Source: Actinomycetes bacterium
GTDB taxonomy: Bacteria; Actinomycetota; Acidimicrobiia; Acidimicrobiales; Acidimicrobilacustridaceae
DNA: 64,000 bases
NCBI GenBank assembly: GCA_029782145.1
Contig: JAKOVH010000030.1
Location: 124,001 to 188,000 of the forward strand
Reading direction: 5' to 3'
The position numbers and the translations under genes are program-made. Numbering within the stretch: position 1 is the stretch's first letter; each line of letters opens with the position of its first letter. Below are positions 48,449 through 57,050 of the stretch, in pieces. The notes under the pieces were generated by a model, which worked only from the letters and a program-made list of their open reading frames with translations, did no database searches and was not told the origin of the DNA.

Positions 48449-49962
48449 CGGTGACCGAGATGGAGTTCGACGGATCCGAGGGCTGGGACGGTGCCCTGGA
48501 CGACCTGGAGAAGCGGCGGGCGGTCTCCCGAGCCATGGGTGGCGAGGAGCGCCTGGCCAAGCACCGGGCGGCGGGCAAGCTCGACGCCCGCGCTCGCGTC
48601 GCCCACCTGCTCGACCCGGGCTCGTTCCTCGAGCTGGGCACCCTGGTGGGCGGCGAGGACGCCCCCGCGGACGCCATCGTCATGGGCTCGGGCCGCATCG
48701 ACGGCCGTCCGGTGATGGTGGCGGCCGAGGACTTCACGGTGAAGGCCGGCACCATCAGCTCGGCGGCCAACGCCAAGCGCTACCGGGTGGCCGACATCGC
48801 GGTCACCGACCGGGTGCCGTGCATCATGGTGCTCGAAGGCGCCGGCTTCCGGGCCGAGGGCGGGCGCCACACCCGCACGCCCACCGACCTCATCGCCCAG
48901 GCCCGCTGCTCGGGTCGGGTCCCCCTCGTCACCGCCGTGCTCGGCGCCTCGGCCGGCCACGGCGCGCTGGTGGCGCCCATCTCCGACTTCACCGTGATGA
49001 GCCCCACCGGGTCGATCTTCACCGCCGGGCCGCCGGTGGTGTACGAGTCGCTCGGCGAGCAGATCTCCAAGGAGGACCTGGGCGGCCCCGACGTGGCGCT
49101 GGCGAGCGGGCTGATCCACAACCTGGGCGCCGACGACGCCGCCGCCCTCGCCATGGTGCGGGCCTACCTGAGCTACTTCCCGTCGTCCGCGTGGAACTAC
49201 CCGGCGCACGTCGAGGGCGGCGACGACGGGCCCCGGTCGGTGGCCGAGCTGCTCGACGTCGTGCCCCGCAACGGCCGGCGGGTCTACGACATGCGCCACG
49301 TGATCGACGTGGTGTTCGACGCCGACTCGGTGTTCGAGGTCCAGCCCGCCTTCGGCACGTCGGTGATCACCGCCCTCGCCCGCCTCGGCGGCCACCCGGT
49401 GGCCGTCGTCGCCAACCAGCCGCTGGTGCTGGCCGGCTCGGTGAGCGCCGACGGCGCCCAGAAGGCCGCCCACTTCATGGAGGTGGCCGACTCGTTCCAC
49501 CTCCCGATCGTGTTCCTGGCCGACAACCCCGGGGTCATGCCGGGCAGCGCCTCGGAGAAGCAGGCCATCCTGCGGGCCGGGGCCCGCATGTACGCCGCCC
49601 AGGCCCGGGCCCAGACGCCCCGGTTCACCGTCACCCTCCGCAAGGCCTACGGCTTCGGCTCGATGGTGATGGGCATGATCCCCTTCGACGGGCAGTCGGC
49701 GGTGTTCACCTGGCCGGGGGCGACGATGGGCGCCATGGGCGCGGCGGCCATGAGCCGGGCGCGGGGCTCCGACGTCGACGAGGCGGAGATGCTGCGGGCC
49801 ATGGAGCTCGAGGCGTCGTACAACTCGGCGAGCACGTTCGGCGGCGACGAGCTGATCGACCCGCGTGACACCCGCAACGTGCTGCTGCACTCGCTCGAAC
49901 GTGCGCTGCACCGCCGCCAGGAGGCGCCCACGCCGGTGTGCCGCATCGGCGTGACGCCGTAG
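48445..49962 (+). CDS. Acyl-CoA carboxylase carboxyltransferase (beta) subunit
   Basis: A 505-residue carboxyltransferase of the propionyl-/methylcrotonyl-CoA carboxylase beta type. Two crotonase-like halves are visible: 'GGRHTRTPTDLIAQARCSGRVPLVTAVLGASAGHGALVAPISDFTVM' in the N-half and 'FLADNPGVMPGSASEKQAILRAGARM...TLRKAYGFGSMVMGM' in the C-half, both typical. No biotin carboxylase or biotin carrier gene is nearby, so the alpha partner is encoded elsewhere or the protein acts as a decarboxylase or hydrolase. GTG 48445 overlaps the hydratase stop; GTG 48451 and ATG 48460 are alternatives. Confidence 0.88.
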   Translation: MTVTEMEFDGSEGWDGALDDLEKRRAVSRAMGGEERLAKHRAAGKLDARARVAHLLDPGSFLELGTLVGGEDAPADAIVMGSGRIDGRPVMVAAEDFTVKAGTISSAANAKRYRVADIAVTDRVPCIMVLEGAGFRAEGGRHTRTPTDLIAQARCSGRVPLVTAVLGASAGHGALVAPISDFTVMSPTGSIFTAGPPVVYESLGEQISKEDLGGPDVALASGLIHNLGADDAAALAMVRAYLSYFPSSAWNYPAHVEGGDDGPRSVAELLDVVPRNGRRVYDMRHVIDVVFDADSVFEVQPAFGTSVITALARLGGHPVAVVANQPLVLAGSVSADGAQKAAHFMEVADSFHLPIVFLADNPGVMPGSASEKQAILRAGARMYAAQARAQTPRFTVTLRKAYGFGSMVMGMIPFDGQSAVFTWPGATMGAMGAAAMSRARGSDVDEAEMLRAMELEASYNSASTFGGDELIDPRDTRNVLLHSLERALHRRQEAPTPVCRIGVTP

Positions 49963-49993
49963 CGGGGCCGACGAGCAGAGGGGAGTGCACGCC

Positions 49994-51724
49994 ATGACCA
50001 CCGACGAGGCCGCACCGGCCACAGCGGCCGCACCGGCCGCGCCGTCGATGGGCGAGATCATCCAGCAGCTGCGCGGCAGGCTGACCGTGCCCGGCGCCCT
50101 GTTCGAGGTCGTCGAGGAGGACGTGCGGGGCACCACCATGCCCGTCTTCCGGAACCGGGCCCGCTCGCTGGGGGAGCTGCTGGCCGGCTCGCAGCGCTTC
50201 GGCGAGCGCACCTACCTGGTGCAGGACGACCGGCGCGCCACCTACGCCACCGTGCTGCGCCAGGCCGAGGCGCTCGCCGCCGCGCTCCAGCACGAACACG
50301 GCGTCGGGCCCGGCGACCGGGTCGGCATCGTGGCGGCCAACCGGTGGGAGTGGGTCGTCGCCTTCTGGGCCGCCGTCAGCGCCGGTGCCGTGCCGGTGGC
50401 GTTCAACAGCTACTGGACGCCCGACGAGATCGCCTACGGCGTGGCGCTCACCGAGCCGGTGCTGCTCGTGGGCGACGACGCCCGCCTGGCGCGCGTCGAC
50501 GGCCTCGACGCGATGCCGCCGGTCCTCTCCATGGACACCGACCTGCCCCGCGTCCTCGAGCGTCACGACGGCCAGCGGCCCGAGCCCGTCGAGGTCCACG
50601 AGGACGACCCGGCGGCGCTCATCTTCACCAGTGGCACCACCGGGCGGCCCAAGGCGGTGACCCTCAGCCACCGGGGCATCATCGGCTTCACCCAGGTCAA
50701 CGCGGTCAACGACGCCCTGGCCGGCGTGGCCATGGGCGGACCGGTGCCCCAGGCCGGCGACGAGCTCCCCCTCAACGACCAGGTGTGGCTCGTCACCTCG
50801 CCGCTGTTCCACACCTCGATGCTGTTCGGCGCCGTCATCACGGGGGTGGTGCGGGGCATGTCGCTCGTGCTGGTGCCGGGCCGCTTCGATCCCGAGCGGG
50901 TGCTGCAGGTGATCGAGCGAGAGCGGGTCAACATGTGGATGGCGCTGGGCAGCGCCGCCCCTCGCGTCTGCGCCTCGCCCGACCTCGGGCGCTACGACAC
51001 CAGCAGCGTGCAGTACGTCGGCGTGGGCGGTGCACCGGTGAGCCCCGCCGTGCAGCAGCGGGTGCGGGAGGCGTTCCCCAGCACCTCGGGCATGATCGGC
51101 ATGGGCTACACCAGCACCGAGGGCTGCGCGGTGGTGGCCAACATCGGCGGCCCCGAGTTCCTGGCCCATCCCACCTCCACCGGCCGGGCCACCCTCACCA
51201 CCGCCATCGAGCTGCGCGACGAGCTCGACCGGCCGGTGCCCGACGGCGAGCTGGGCGAGGTCCACGTGCGCAGCCCGTACGTGATGCTCGGCTACTGGCG
51301 CGACCCCGAGGCCAGCGCCGCGGTGCTGAAGCCCGGCGGGTGGCTGGCCATGGGCGACATGGCCCGCATGGTCGACGGCCTGCTCCACATCGACTCCCGG
51401 GCCCGCGACATGATCCTGGTGAGCGCCGAGAACGTGTCGCCCACCGAGGTCGAGTACCGCCTCGACGAGCACCCCGACGTGGTGGAGGCCGCCGTGTTCG
51501 CGGTCGACGACGCGGTCACCGGCGACGCCGTGTGCGCCGTGGTGGTGGTCGACCCGGGCAGCTCCACCACGGCCGACGACCTCGAGGCCTGGTGCGGCGA
51601 GGTGCTCGCCCACTACAAGGTCCCGACCCGCTGGCACCTGGTGCACGAGCCGCTGCCCCGCACCCCCACCGGGAAGCTGGTCAAGCACCGCATCCGCGAC
51701 CAGGTCGAGCCGGCCGACCGGTGA
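49994..51724 (+). CDS. AMP-dependent acyl-CoA synthetase (FadD-like)
   Basis: A 576-residue ANL-family ligase that activates a carboxylic acid to its CoA ester via an acyl-adenylate. Motifs are the P-loop TSGTTGRPK (212-220), the adenine motif GYTSTEGC, the hinge GDMARM...DSRARDMILVSAENVSPTEVE, and the catalytic Lys561 in PRTPTGKL. The acid could be a steroid-derived or branched fatty acid. ATG 49994 follows GAGGGGAG with eight bases spacing. It lies 31 bases after the carboxyltransferase and precedes a binding lipoprotein gene, suggesting an uptake-activation unit. Confidence 0.92.
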   Translation: MTTDEAAPATAAAPAAPSMGEIIQQLRGRLTVPGALFEVVEEDVRGTTMPVFRNRARSLGELLAGSQRFGERTYLVQDDRRATYATVLRQAEALAAALQHEHGVGPGDRVGIVAANRWEWVVAFWAAVSAGAVPVAFNSYWTPDEIAYGVALTEPVLLVGDDARLARVDGLDAMPPVLSMDTDLPRVLERHDGQRPEPVEVHEDDPAALIFTSGTTGRPKAVTLSHRGIIGFTQVNAVNDALAGVAMGGPVPQAGDELPLNDQVWLVTSPLFHTSMLFGAVITGVVRGMSLVLVPGRFDPERVLQVIERERVNMWMALGSAAPRVCASPDLGRYDTSSVQYVGVGGAPVSPAVQQRVREAFPSTSGMIGMGYTSTEGCAVVANIGGPEFLAHPTSTGRATLTTAIELRDELDRPVPDGELGEVHVRSPYVMLGYWRDPEASAAVLKPGGWLAMGDMARMVDGLLHIDSRARDMILVSAENVSPTEVEYRLDEHPDVVEAAVFAVDDAVTGDAVCAVVVVDPGSSTTADDLEAWCGEVLAHYKVPTRWHLVHEPLPRTPTGKLVKHRIRDQVEPADR

Positions 51725-51773
51725 GCGCAGCGGCCCGCCCACCGAGATGCACGCGCACGAAGGACACCGGACC

Positions 51774-53159
51774 GTGAAGAGGACCAGCCCCGCTGTCGCC
51801 CTGCTGCTCGCCCTCGCCGTGCTGGCGACGGCCTGCGGCAGCGGCCGCAGCTCCACGCCCGACGACAGCCCGGGCACCACCGCCGCGGTGCAGACCGGTG
51901 GCGTGCCGCAGTTCGGCGACCTGCCCAGCCCGTGCGGGCCGGGCGAGCCGTCGGGCACCCCGGACGCCGCCGTCGACGCCACCAGCGTCACCATCGGCTA
52001 CGGCGACGACGCCGGCTACCAGGGCAGCCCCGGGCTCAACCACGAGGCCGGCGACGCGGTGAAGGCCCTCATCGGCTGGTGCAACCAGCAGGGCGGCATC
52101 AACGGCCGGCAGGTGAAGGGCGTCTACTACGACGCCAAGATCACCGAGGCCGGCAACGTGATGGCCGAGGCGTGCCAGCAGACCTTCTTCATGGTCGGCC
52201 AGTTCTTCGCCCTCCCCGGAGCGGCCGAGCAGAAGCGCATCGGCTGCGGGCTCCCCACCGTGCCCGGCGTGATCCCTGCCGCCGATCTGTCGAACGCCCC
52301 GCTGATGGTCGCGCCCTATCCGTCGAACATCTTGCAGTTCAACGTGGCCGGCGCCGCCCAGCTGGCCCAGCAGTTCCCCGAGCAGGTCACCAGGACCGGC
52401 ATCATCGTGTCGGACTTCCCCGCCTCCATCGACAACATGGAGAAGTTCAGGGGCTCGGTCACGACCGTCGGGTGGAAGTTCCTCGACTGCATCCAGACCA
52501 CCCCGGTCAGCGGGGTGGCCGACTTCCGCCCCTACGTGCAGTACATGAAGGACTGCGGGGCCGAGGTGGTGTGGGCCGGCACCGTGGCCACCGGCCTGCA
52601 GAACCTGCTCGACGCCGCCGACCAGCTCGACTTCCACCCGATCTGGATCACACCGGAGACCACGTACAGCGAGCAGCAGGCCCAGTGGAACCGGTCCGGC
52701 CACGCCGACAACCTCTACGTCTCCAACTCCTTCACACCGCTCGAGCACGCCCCCGAGGGCAGCGCCAACGCCGCCTACATCGACGTGGTCACTGGCGCCG
52801 GCGGCGACGTGTCGTTCCCCGGGCAGGTCTCCGCGTCGGCGTTCCTGCTGTGGGCCACCGCGGCCAAGGCGTGCGGGAACGACCTCACCCGGGCGTGCGT
52901 GATGAGCGAGCTGGAGAAGATCGACTCGTGGACCGCGGGCGGGCTCAGCTCCGAGCAGCGCCCGGCGTCCAACGACGTGGGCACCTGCGCCGTGCTGCTC
53001 AAGGAGCAGGGCACCGAGTGGGTGCAGGTGTCGCCGGAGCAGCCCGGCCAGTTCGCCTGCGACCCGGCGTGGCGCGTCACGGTCGACCCGCCGGTCACCA
53101 GCGTGGCCAGCCTGAAGCTCGACGACCACGGCGTGGCCCAGAAGAACGCGGGCGGGTGA
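51774..53159 (+). CDS. Substrate-binding lipoprotein, ABC liv type (orphan)
   Basis: A 461-residue secreted lipoprotein. The signal peptide VKRTSPAVALLLALAVLATAC ends in lipobox LATAC, with Cys21 as the lipid-anchored residue, followed by a Ser/Thr/Pro-rich linker. The mature part resembles Peripla_BP_6 binding proteins (SVTIGYGDDAGYQ..., GWCNQQGGINGRQVKGVYYDAKITEAGNVMAEACQQTFF). No permease or ATPase adjoins it, so it may feed the importer whose genes open this window or act as a sensor. GTG 51774 is chosen as the signal-peptide start. Its stop overlaps the next gene (GTGA). Confidence 0.88.
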   Translation: MKRTSPAVALLLALAVLATACGSGRSSTPDDSPGTTAAVQTGGVPQFGDLPSPCGPGEPSGTPDAAVDATSVTIGYGDDAGYQGSPGLNHEAGDAVKALIGWCNQQGGINGRQVKGVYYDAKITEAGNVMAEACQQTFFMVGQFFALPGAAEQKRIGCGLPTVPGVIPAADLSNAPLMVAPYPSNILQFNVAGAAQLAQQFPEQVTRTGIIVSDFPASIDNMEKFRGSVTTVGWKFLDCIQTTPVSGVADFRPYVQYMKDCGAEVVWAGTVATGLQNLLDAADQLDFHPIWITPETTYSEQQAQWNRSGHADNLYVSNSFTPLEHAPEGSANAAYIDVVTGAGGDVSFPGQVSASAFLLWATAAKACGNDLTRACVMSELEKIDSWTAGGLSSEQRPASNDVGTCAVLLKEQGTEWVQVSPEQPGQFACDPAWRVTVDPPVTSVASLKLDDHGVAQKNAGG

Positions 53160-53938
53160 CCGACGTGGGCGAGCACCTCCACGTCGAGGACCACGGCGGC
53201 ACCCGGCTGCTGACCATCGACCGGCCCGAGGCCCGCAACGCCATGCACGCGCCGCTGCGGCGCGCGCTGCGGGCCGCCCTCACCGAGGCCGACGCCGACG
53301 ACGCCGTGCGGACGGTGGTGCTCACCGCCGTCGACCCGGTCTTCAGCGCCGGGGTCGACTTCAAGCTCGTCGAGCGCGGCCCCGACAACGCCGCCGGGCC
53401 CGCCGACAACCCGGCCGCCACCCTGCGGGCCATGCGCACGCCGGTGATCTGCGCCGTCAACGGGGCCTGCGTGTCCGGCGCGCTCGAGGTGGCGCTGAGC
53501 GCCACCTTCGTGGTGGCCTCCGAGCGGGCCCGCTTCGCCGACACCCACGCCCGGCTCGGGGTCGTGCCCACCTGGGGCCTCACCGCCCTGCTGCCCCGAG
53601 CGGTCGGTGCGCGCACGGCGCGGGAGATGTCGATCACCGGCGACTTCGTGGGCGCCGACGAGGCTCTGCGCCTCGGTCTGGTCAACCACGTGGTGGCCCA
53701 CGACGAGCTGCTGCCGTTCGCCCTCGACCTCGCCGGCCGGGTGGCGCCCACCGCCGCGGTGGGCGACATGCTCGAGCTCTACCGGCGCGGCGACGACCTC
53801 ACCCTGGCCGGAGCTCTCGCCGCCGAAGCGGCGTTCAGTGCCGGCCGCCGCTACGACCTCGACGCCTTCACCGAGGCGGGGCGGGCCACCGCGGCTCGCC
53901 ACCGCGGCGGGACCGATCCCGAGGAGGGACCACGATGA
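53156..53938 (+). CDS. Enoyl-CoA hydratase/isomerase family protein
   Basis: A 260-residue crotonase-fold enzyme: 'LLTIDRPEARNAMHAPLRRALRAAL', DPVFSAGVDFKLVERG (oxyanion loop) and 'TPVICAVNGACVSGALEVALSATFVVASERARFADTHARLGVVPTWGLTALLPRAVGARTAREM'. The ADTHARLGVVP stretch is typical of actinobacterial hydratases beside acyl-CoA dehydrogenase pairs. It is coupled by GTGA to the binding lipoprotein and by ATGA to the next dehydrogenase, opening a long degradation operon. Confidence 0.88.
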   Translation: MTDVGEHLHVEDHGGTRLLTIDRPEARNAMHAPLRRALRAALTEADADDAVRTVVLTAVDPVFSAGVDFKLVERGPDNAAGPADNPAATLRAMRTPVICAVNGACVSGALEVALSATFVVASERARFADTHARLGVVPTWGLTALLPRAVGARTAREMSITGDFVGADEALRLGLVNHVVAHDELLPFALDLAGRVAPTAAVGDMLELYRRGDDLTLAGALAAEAAFSAGRRYDLDAFTEAGRATAARHRGGTDPEEGPR

Positions 53939-55062
53939 CCGTGACGCTGCTGCCGTCGCCGAGCGAGGAGCAGGCGATGCTGCTCGACGCCTCGGTGCGG
54001 TTCATGGAGGCGGCCGTGCCGCTCGCGACCGTGCGGGAGCGGGCCGACGGCGCCGACCACGACGACGCCGGCTACCGGCGCGCCGCGGCCGAGCTGGGCT
54101 GGTTCGGCCTGCTGGCCGACGAGGCCCGAGGCGGCGGCTCGGCGTCGGGCAACGGCGTGCTCGACGCCGCCCTGGTGGCCGCCGAGCGGGGCGCCCGCCT
54201 CCAGCCGGGGCCCTACCCCGGCCACAGCGCGGTGGTCCACGCCCTGGACGCCGCCGCCGCCGTCGGCGCCGAGCACGAGCAGGTGCTCGGCGAGCTGGTC
54301 AGCGGGGCGGCCTGGGCCACCTGGGCCTTCGACTCCGGCGCATCCTGCGAGCTGCGGGCCGTCGACCGTGGCCTCGAGCTGCACGGCGAGGTGCCGGTCG
54401 TGGCCGAGGCCGACCTGTGCGCCTGGCTGCTCGTCACGGCCCGCTCGGCCGACGGCCTCACCCAGGTCCTGGTGCCGGCCGACGCCGCCGGGGTGACTGT
54501 CCGTCGGCTGGAGGGGCTCGACGTCAGCCGCCACTGGGGCGCCGTGCGCTTCGACGGCGTGGCGGTGGGCGCCGGCGACCTCGTGGGCACCGCGGGGCCA
54601 GCCTCCGAACGTCTCGTCGCCGAGCAGGCCCGTCTGGCCGCGGTGCTCACCGCGGCCGAGTCGGTCGGCACCATGCGCGCCGACCTCGACGCCGCCGTGC
54701 AGTACGCCAAGGACCGGGTGGCGTTCGGTCGGCCCATCGGCTCGTTCCAGGCGGTGAAGCACCTGCTCGCCGACCTGAGCCTGTGGGCCGAGATGGCGAC
54801 GGGGCTGGTCGTGGCGGCGGCCACGTCGCTCGGGCACGGCGACGCCGGCGGCCCCGAGCAAGCCCACGCCGCCAAGGCGTTCGTGGCCGAGAAGGGCATC
54901 GAGGTCGCCCACGGCTGCTTCCAGGTGTTCGGCGGCATCGGGTACACGTGGGAGCACGACCAGCACCTGCACCTGCGCCGCCTGGCGGCCGACGCCGAGA
55001 GCTTCGGCTCGGCGGCGTGGCACCGTTCCCAGCTGCTCGACGCCGCGGGGGTCTCCCGATGA
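53935..55062 (+). CDS. Acyl-CoA dehydrogenase subunit (FadE, short type)
   Basis: A 375-residue acyl-CoA dehydrogenase-fold protein of the type that pairs with a second subunit in alpha2beta2 steroid acyl-CoA dehydrogenases. Visible are AELGWFGLLADEARGGGSASGNGVLDAA, 'YAKDRVAFGRPIGSFQAVKHLLADL', and the ending CFQVFGGIGYTWEHDQHLHLRRLAADA. Overlapping starts and stops with both neighbours (ATGA) and the following 422-residue partner argue for co-assembly. Closely similar to the gene at 57051. Confidence 0.88.
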   Translation: MTVTLLPSPSEEQAMLLDASVRFMEAAVPLATVRERADGADHDDAGYRRAAAELGWFGLLADEARGGGSASGNGVLDAALVAAERGARLQPGPYPGHSAVVHALDAAAAVGAEHEQVLGELVSGAAWATWAFDSGASCELRAVDRGLELHGEVPVVAEADLCAWLLVTARSADGLTQVLVPADAAGVTVRRLEGLDVSRHWGAVRFDGVAVGAGDLVGTAGPASERLVAEQARLAAVLTAAESVGTMRADLDAAVQYAKDRVAFGRPIGSFQAVKHLLADLSLWAEMATGLVVAAATSLGHGDAGGPEQAHAAKAFVAEKGIEVAHGCFQVFGGIGYTWEHDQHLHLRRLAADAESFGSAAWHRSQLLDAAGVSR

Positions 55063-56327
55063 CCGGCACCGATCGTCCCGACCTCGACTCGTACCGCGCC
55101 GCCGCTCGGGTGTGGATCGAGGCCAACCTCGTGCGGCGCCCCACCGCCGAGGCGCCCCGCCGCAAGCCGTGGGAGATCGAGGAGCAGACCCCCGAGGAGC
55201 TCGCCGAGCAGCGGGCCCTGCAGCGCAGGCTGCACGAGGGCGGCTACGCCGGCATCACGTGGCCGGTCGAGTACGGCGGCCAGGGCCTCACCCGTGAGCA
55301 TGAGCGTGCCTTCCTCGACGAGGCGGCCGGCTACGTGCTGCCCGACCTCGGCATCGCCGGCGGCGCCACCTTCGGCGTGTGCGCCCCCACCATGCTCGCC
55401 CACGCCTCGCGCGAGTTCCTGCGCCGCCACATCCCACGCGTGCTGGCCGGCGAGCTGATCGTGTCGCAGTTCTTCTCCGACCCCGACGCCGGCTCGGACC
55501 TCGCCGCCGTGCGCACCCAGGCCGTGCGCGACGGCGATCGCTGGATCCTCAACGGCTCCAAGATCTGGAGCAGCGGCGCCTACTACGCCGACGCCGGCAT
55601 GTGCCTGGCCCGCACCAACTGGGACGTGCCCAAGCACCGCGGCCTCACCTGGTTCCTCGTGCCCACCGACGCGCGGGGCCTCACCATCGAGCGCATCCGC
55701 CAGATCAACGGCGACAGCGAGTTCTGCCAGGAGTTCCTCGACGACGTCGAGCTCACCGACGACGACGTCATCGGCGAGGTCAACGGCGGCTGGACCGTCA
55801 CCCAGACGATGCTGCTCTACGAACGCGGCGCCGGCTCGGCCGGTGGCGGCAGCGCCGCCCACACCGGGCTGCGCGCCGACCTCGCCGAGCTGCTCGCCGA
55901 GGTCGGCACCGACGACCCGCAGGTGCTCGACCTGGTCGCTCGCAACCACGTCGACGACCTGGCCCGGGCGGCCCTCGGGCGCCGGCTGCTCGCCCTCATG
56001 ACCGCCGACCCCACCAGCGCCGGCAGCCTGGCCTCCTACGGCAAGCTCGCCTCCGGCGTGCTCGACCCCGTCCGGGCCAACCGCATGATGGAGATCGCCG
56101 GGCACCGGGCCCTCGCGTGGGGTGAGCCGTCCGAGGCGGGGGCCCACGCCGCCCTCGGGCTGCTCAACAGCCGGTTCATGGCCATCGCCGGCGGCACCAG
56201 CCAGATGCAGCGCAACACCATCGGCGAACGGGTCCTGGGCCTTCCCCGCGAGCCCTCGTTCGACCGGAGCAAGCCGTTCCGCGAGGTGGTCCGCGACGCC
56301 CGGAACTGGTCGGGAGCCGTGGGTTGA
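55059..56327 (+). CDS. Acyl-CoA dehydrogenase subunit (FadE, long type)
   Basis: A 422-residue acyl-CoA dehydrogenase. Segments: GGYAGITWPVEYGGQGLTREHERAFLDEA, FFSDPDAGSDLAAVRTQAVRDGDRWILNGSKIWSSGAYYADAGMCLARTNWDVPKHRGLTWFLVPTDA, and the terminal GGTSQMQRNTIGERVLGLPREPSFDRSKPFREVVRDARNWSGAVG. It is the FAD-rich partner of the preceding subunit. ATG overlaps the upstream stop; its own stop overlaps the TetR start (TTGA). Closely similar to the gene at 58204. Confidence 0.9.
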   Translation: MTGTDRPDLDSYRAAARVWIEANLVRRPTAEAPRRKPWEIEEQTPEELAEQRALQRRLHEGGYAGITWPVEYGGQGLTREHERAFLDEAAGYVLPDLGIAGGATFGVCAPTMLAHASREFLRRHIPRVLAGELIVSQFFSDPDAGSDLAAVRTQAVRDGDRWILNGSKIWSSGAYYADAGMCLARTNWDVPKHRGLTWFLVPTDARGLTIERIRQINGDSEFCQEFLDDVELTDDDVIGEVNGGWTVTQTMLLYERGAGSAGGGSAAHTGLRADLAELLAEVGTDDPQVLDLVARNHVDDLARAALGRRLLALMTADPTSAGSLASYGKLASGVLDPVRANRMMEIAGHRALAWGEPSEAGAHAALGLLNSRFMAIAGGTSQMQRNTIGERVLGLPREPSFDRSKPFREVVRDARNWSGAVG

Positions 56328-56968
56328 CGGCGGTCAGCGAGGCGCAGGTCGGGCCCCGGCCGCGGTCGGCGGCCCAGGCCGCCACCCGGCAGCGGCTGCT
56401 CGACGCGGCCCGCCAGCTGGCCGCCGCCGGCGGCTACGGCGCCGTCACCATGCGGGCCGTGGCCGACCGCGCCGGCGTGTCGCCGCCGACCGCCTACCAG
56501 TACTTCGCCTCGCGCGACCACGTGCTCGTCGAGCTGCTCACCAGCCTGAGCGGCGGCGCCACCGCCGTGTTCACCACCCGCCCGAGCCGCCGGCGCGACC
56601 CCGTCGAGCGCACCGTCGCCACGCTGCGGCGGGTGGTGAAGCTGGTGGAGCAGGAGCCGCAGCTGTTCGTCGCCATGATCCGGGCCTACCTCTCCGGGAC
56701 GCCCGAGGCCCGCACCGCCAGCGCGGCCATGCGCTCGTCGATGCGGTCGTGGATCGACAGCGCCCTCGGTGACACCCCGGTGCGAGACCGCGCCGACGTG
56801 GTCGCCCTGCTCGAGGCCGTGCTCTTCACCGGCCTGGCCGGCCTGGTGATCGGCGGCCGCACGCCGGCCGACCTGGGCGACGACCTCGAACGGGCCGCCC
56901 GGCTCCTGCTGGAGCGCGTGCCGGACCCGGCGCCCGCAGCAGGCGGCACCCCAAATACCTCTATATGA
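56324..56968 (+). CDS. TetR-family regulator inside the dehydrogenase operon
   Basis: A 214-residue TetR. The HTH is 'GAVTMRAVADRAGVSPPTAYQYFASRDHVLVELL' (about 40-75), a KstR-like layout, followed by a ligand-binding helical domain (EQEPQLFVAMIRAYLSGTPEARTAS ... AVLFTGLAGLVIGGRTPADLG). The only plausible start is TTG 56324, overlapping the dehydrogenase stop; no ATG or GTG lies close by. A -10 candidate (TATGAT, 56964-56969) overlaps its end and could start the next unit. None of the ATCTGAC-N5-GTCAGAT palindromes is near it. Confidence 0.87.
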   Translation: MTAVSEAQVGPRPRSAAQAATRQRLLDAARQLAAAGGYGAVTMRAVADRAGVSPPTAYQYFASRDHVLVELLTSLSGGATAVFTTRPSRRRDPVERTVATLRRVVKLVEQEPQLFVAMIRAYLSGTPEARTASAAMRSSMRSWIDSALGDTPVRDRADVVALLEAVLFTGLAGLVIGGRTPADLGDDLERAARLLLERVPDPAPAAGGTPNTSI

Positions 56969-56969
56969 T
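56964..56969 (+). promoter_or_regulatory. Promoter -10 candidate after the TetR gene
   Basis: TATGAT lies in an unusually AT-rich spot (CTCTATATGATT) in otherwise GC-rich DNA, about 80 bases before the dehydrogenase start at 57051. No convincing -35 is seen. Confidence 0.45.
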
Positions 56970-57050
56970 TCGCAGCTGGTCGGCGGTCGCCAACGCCGGT
57001 CGTGGGGAGAGGTCGGCGTGCCGCCGGCCGGCGCGGCAGGGGAGGCCAGC

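Noticed and set aside
56324-56968. TetR gene as the regulator of the ATCTGAC-N5-GTCAGAT sites
   Set aside because: No such palindrome lies near it and it is embedded in a different operon; the link cannot be supported from sequence alone.
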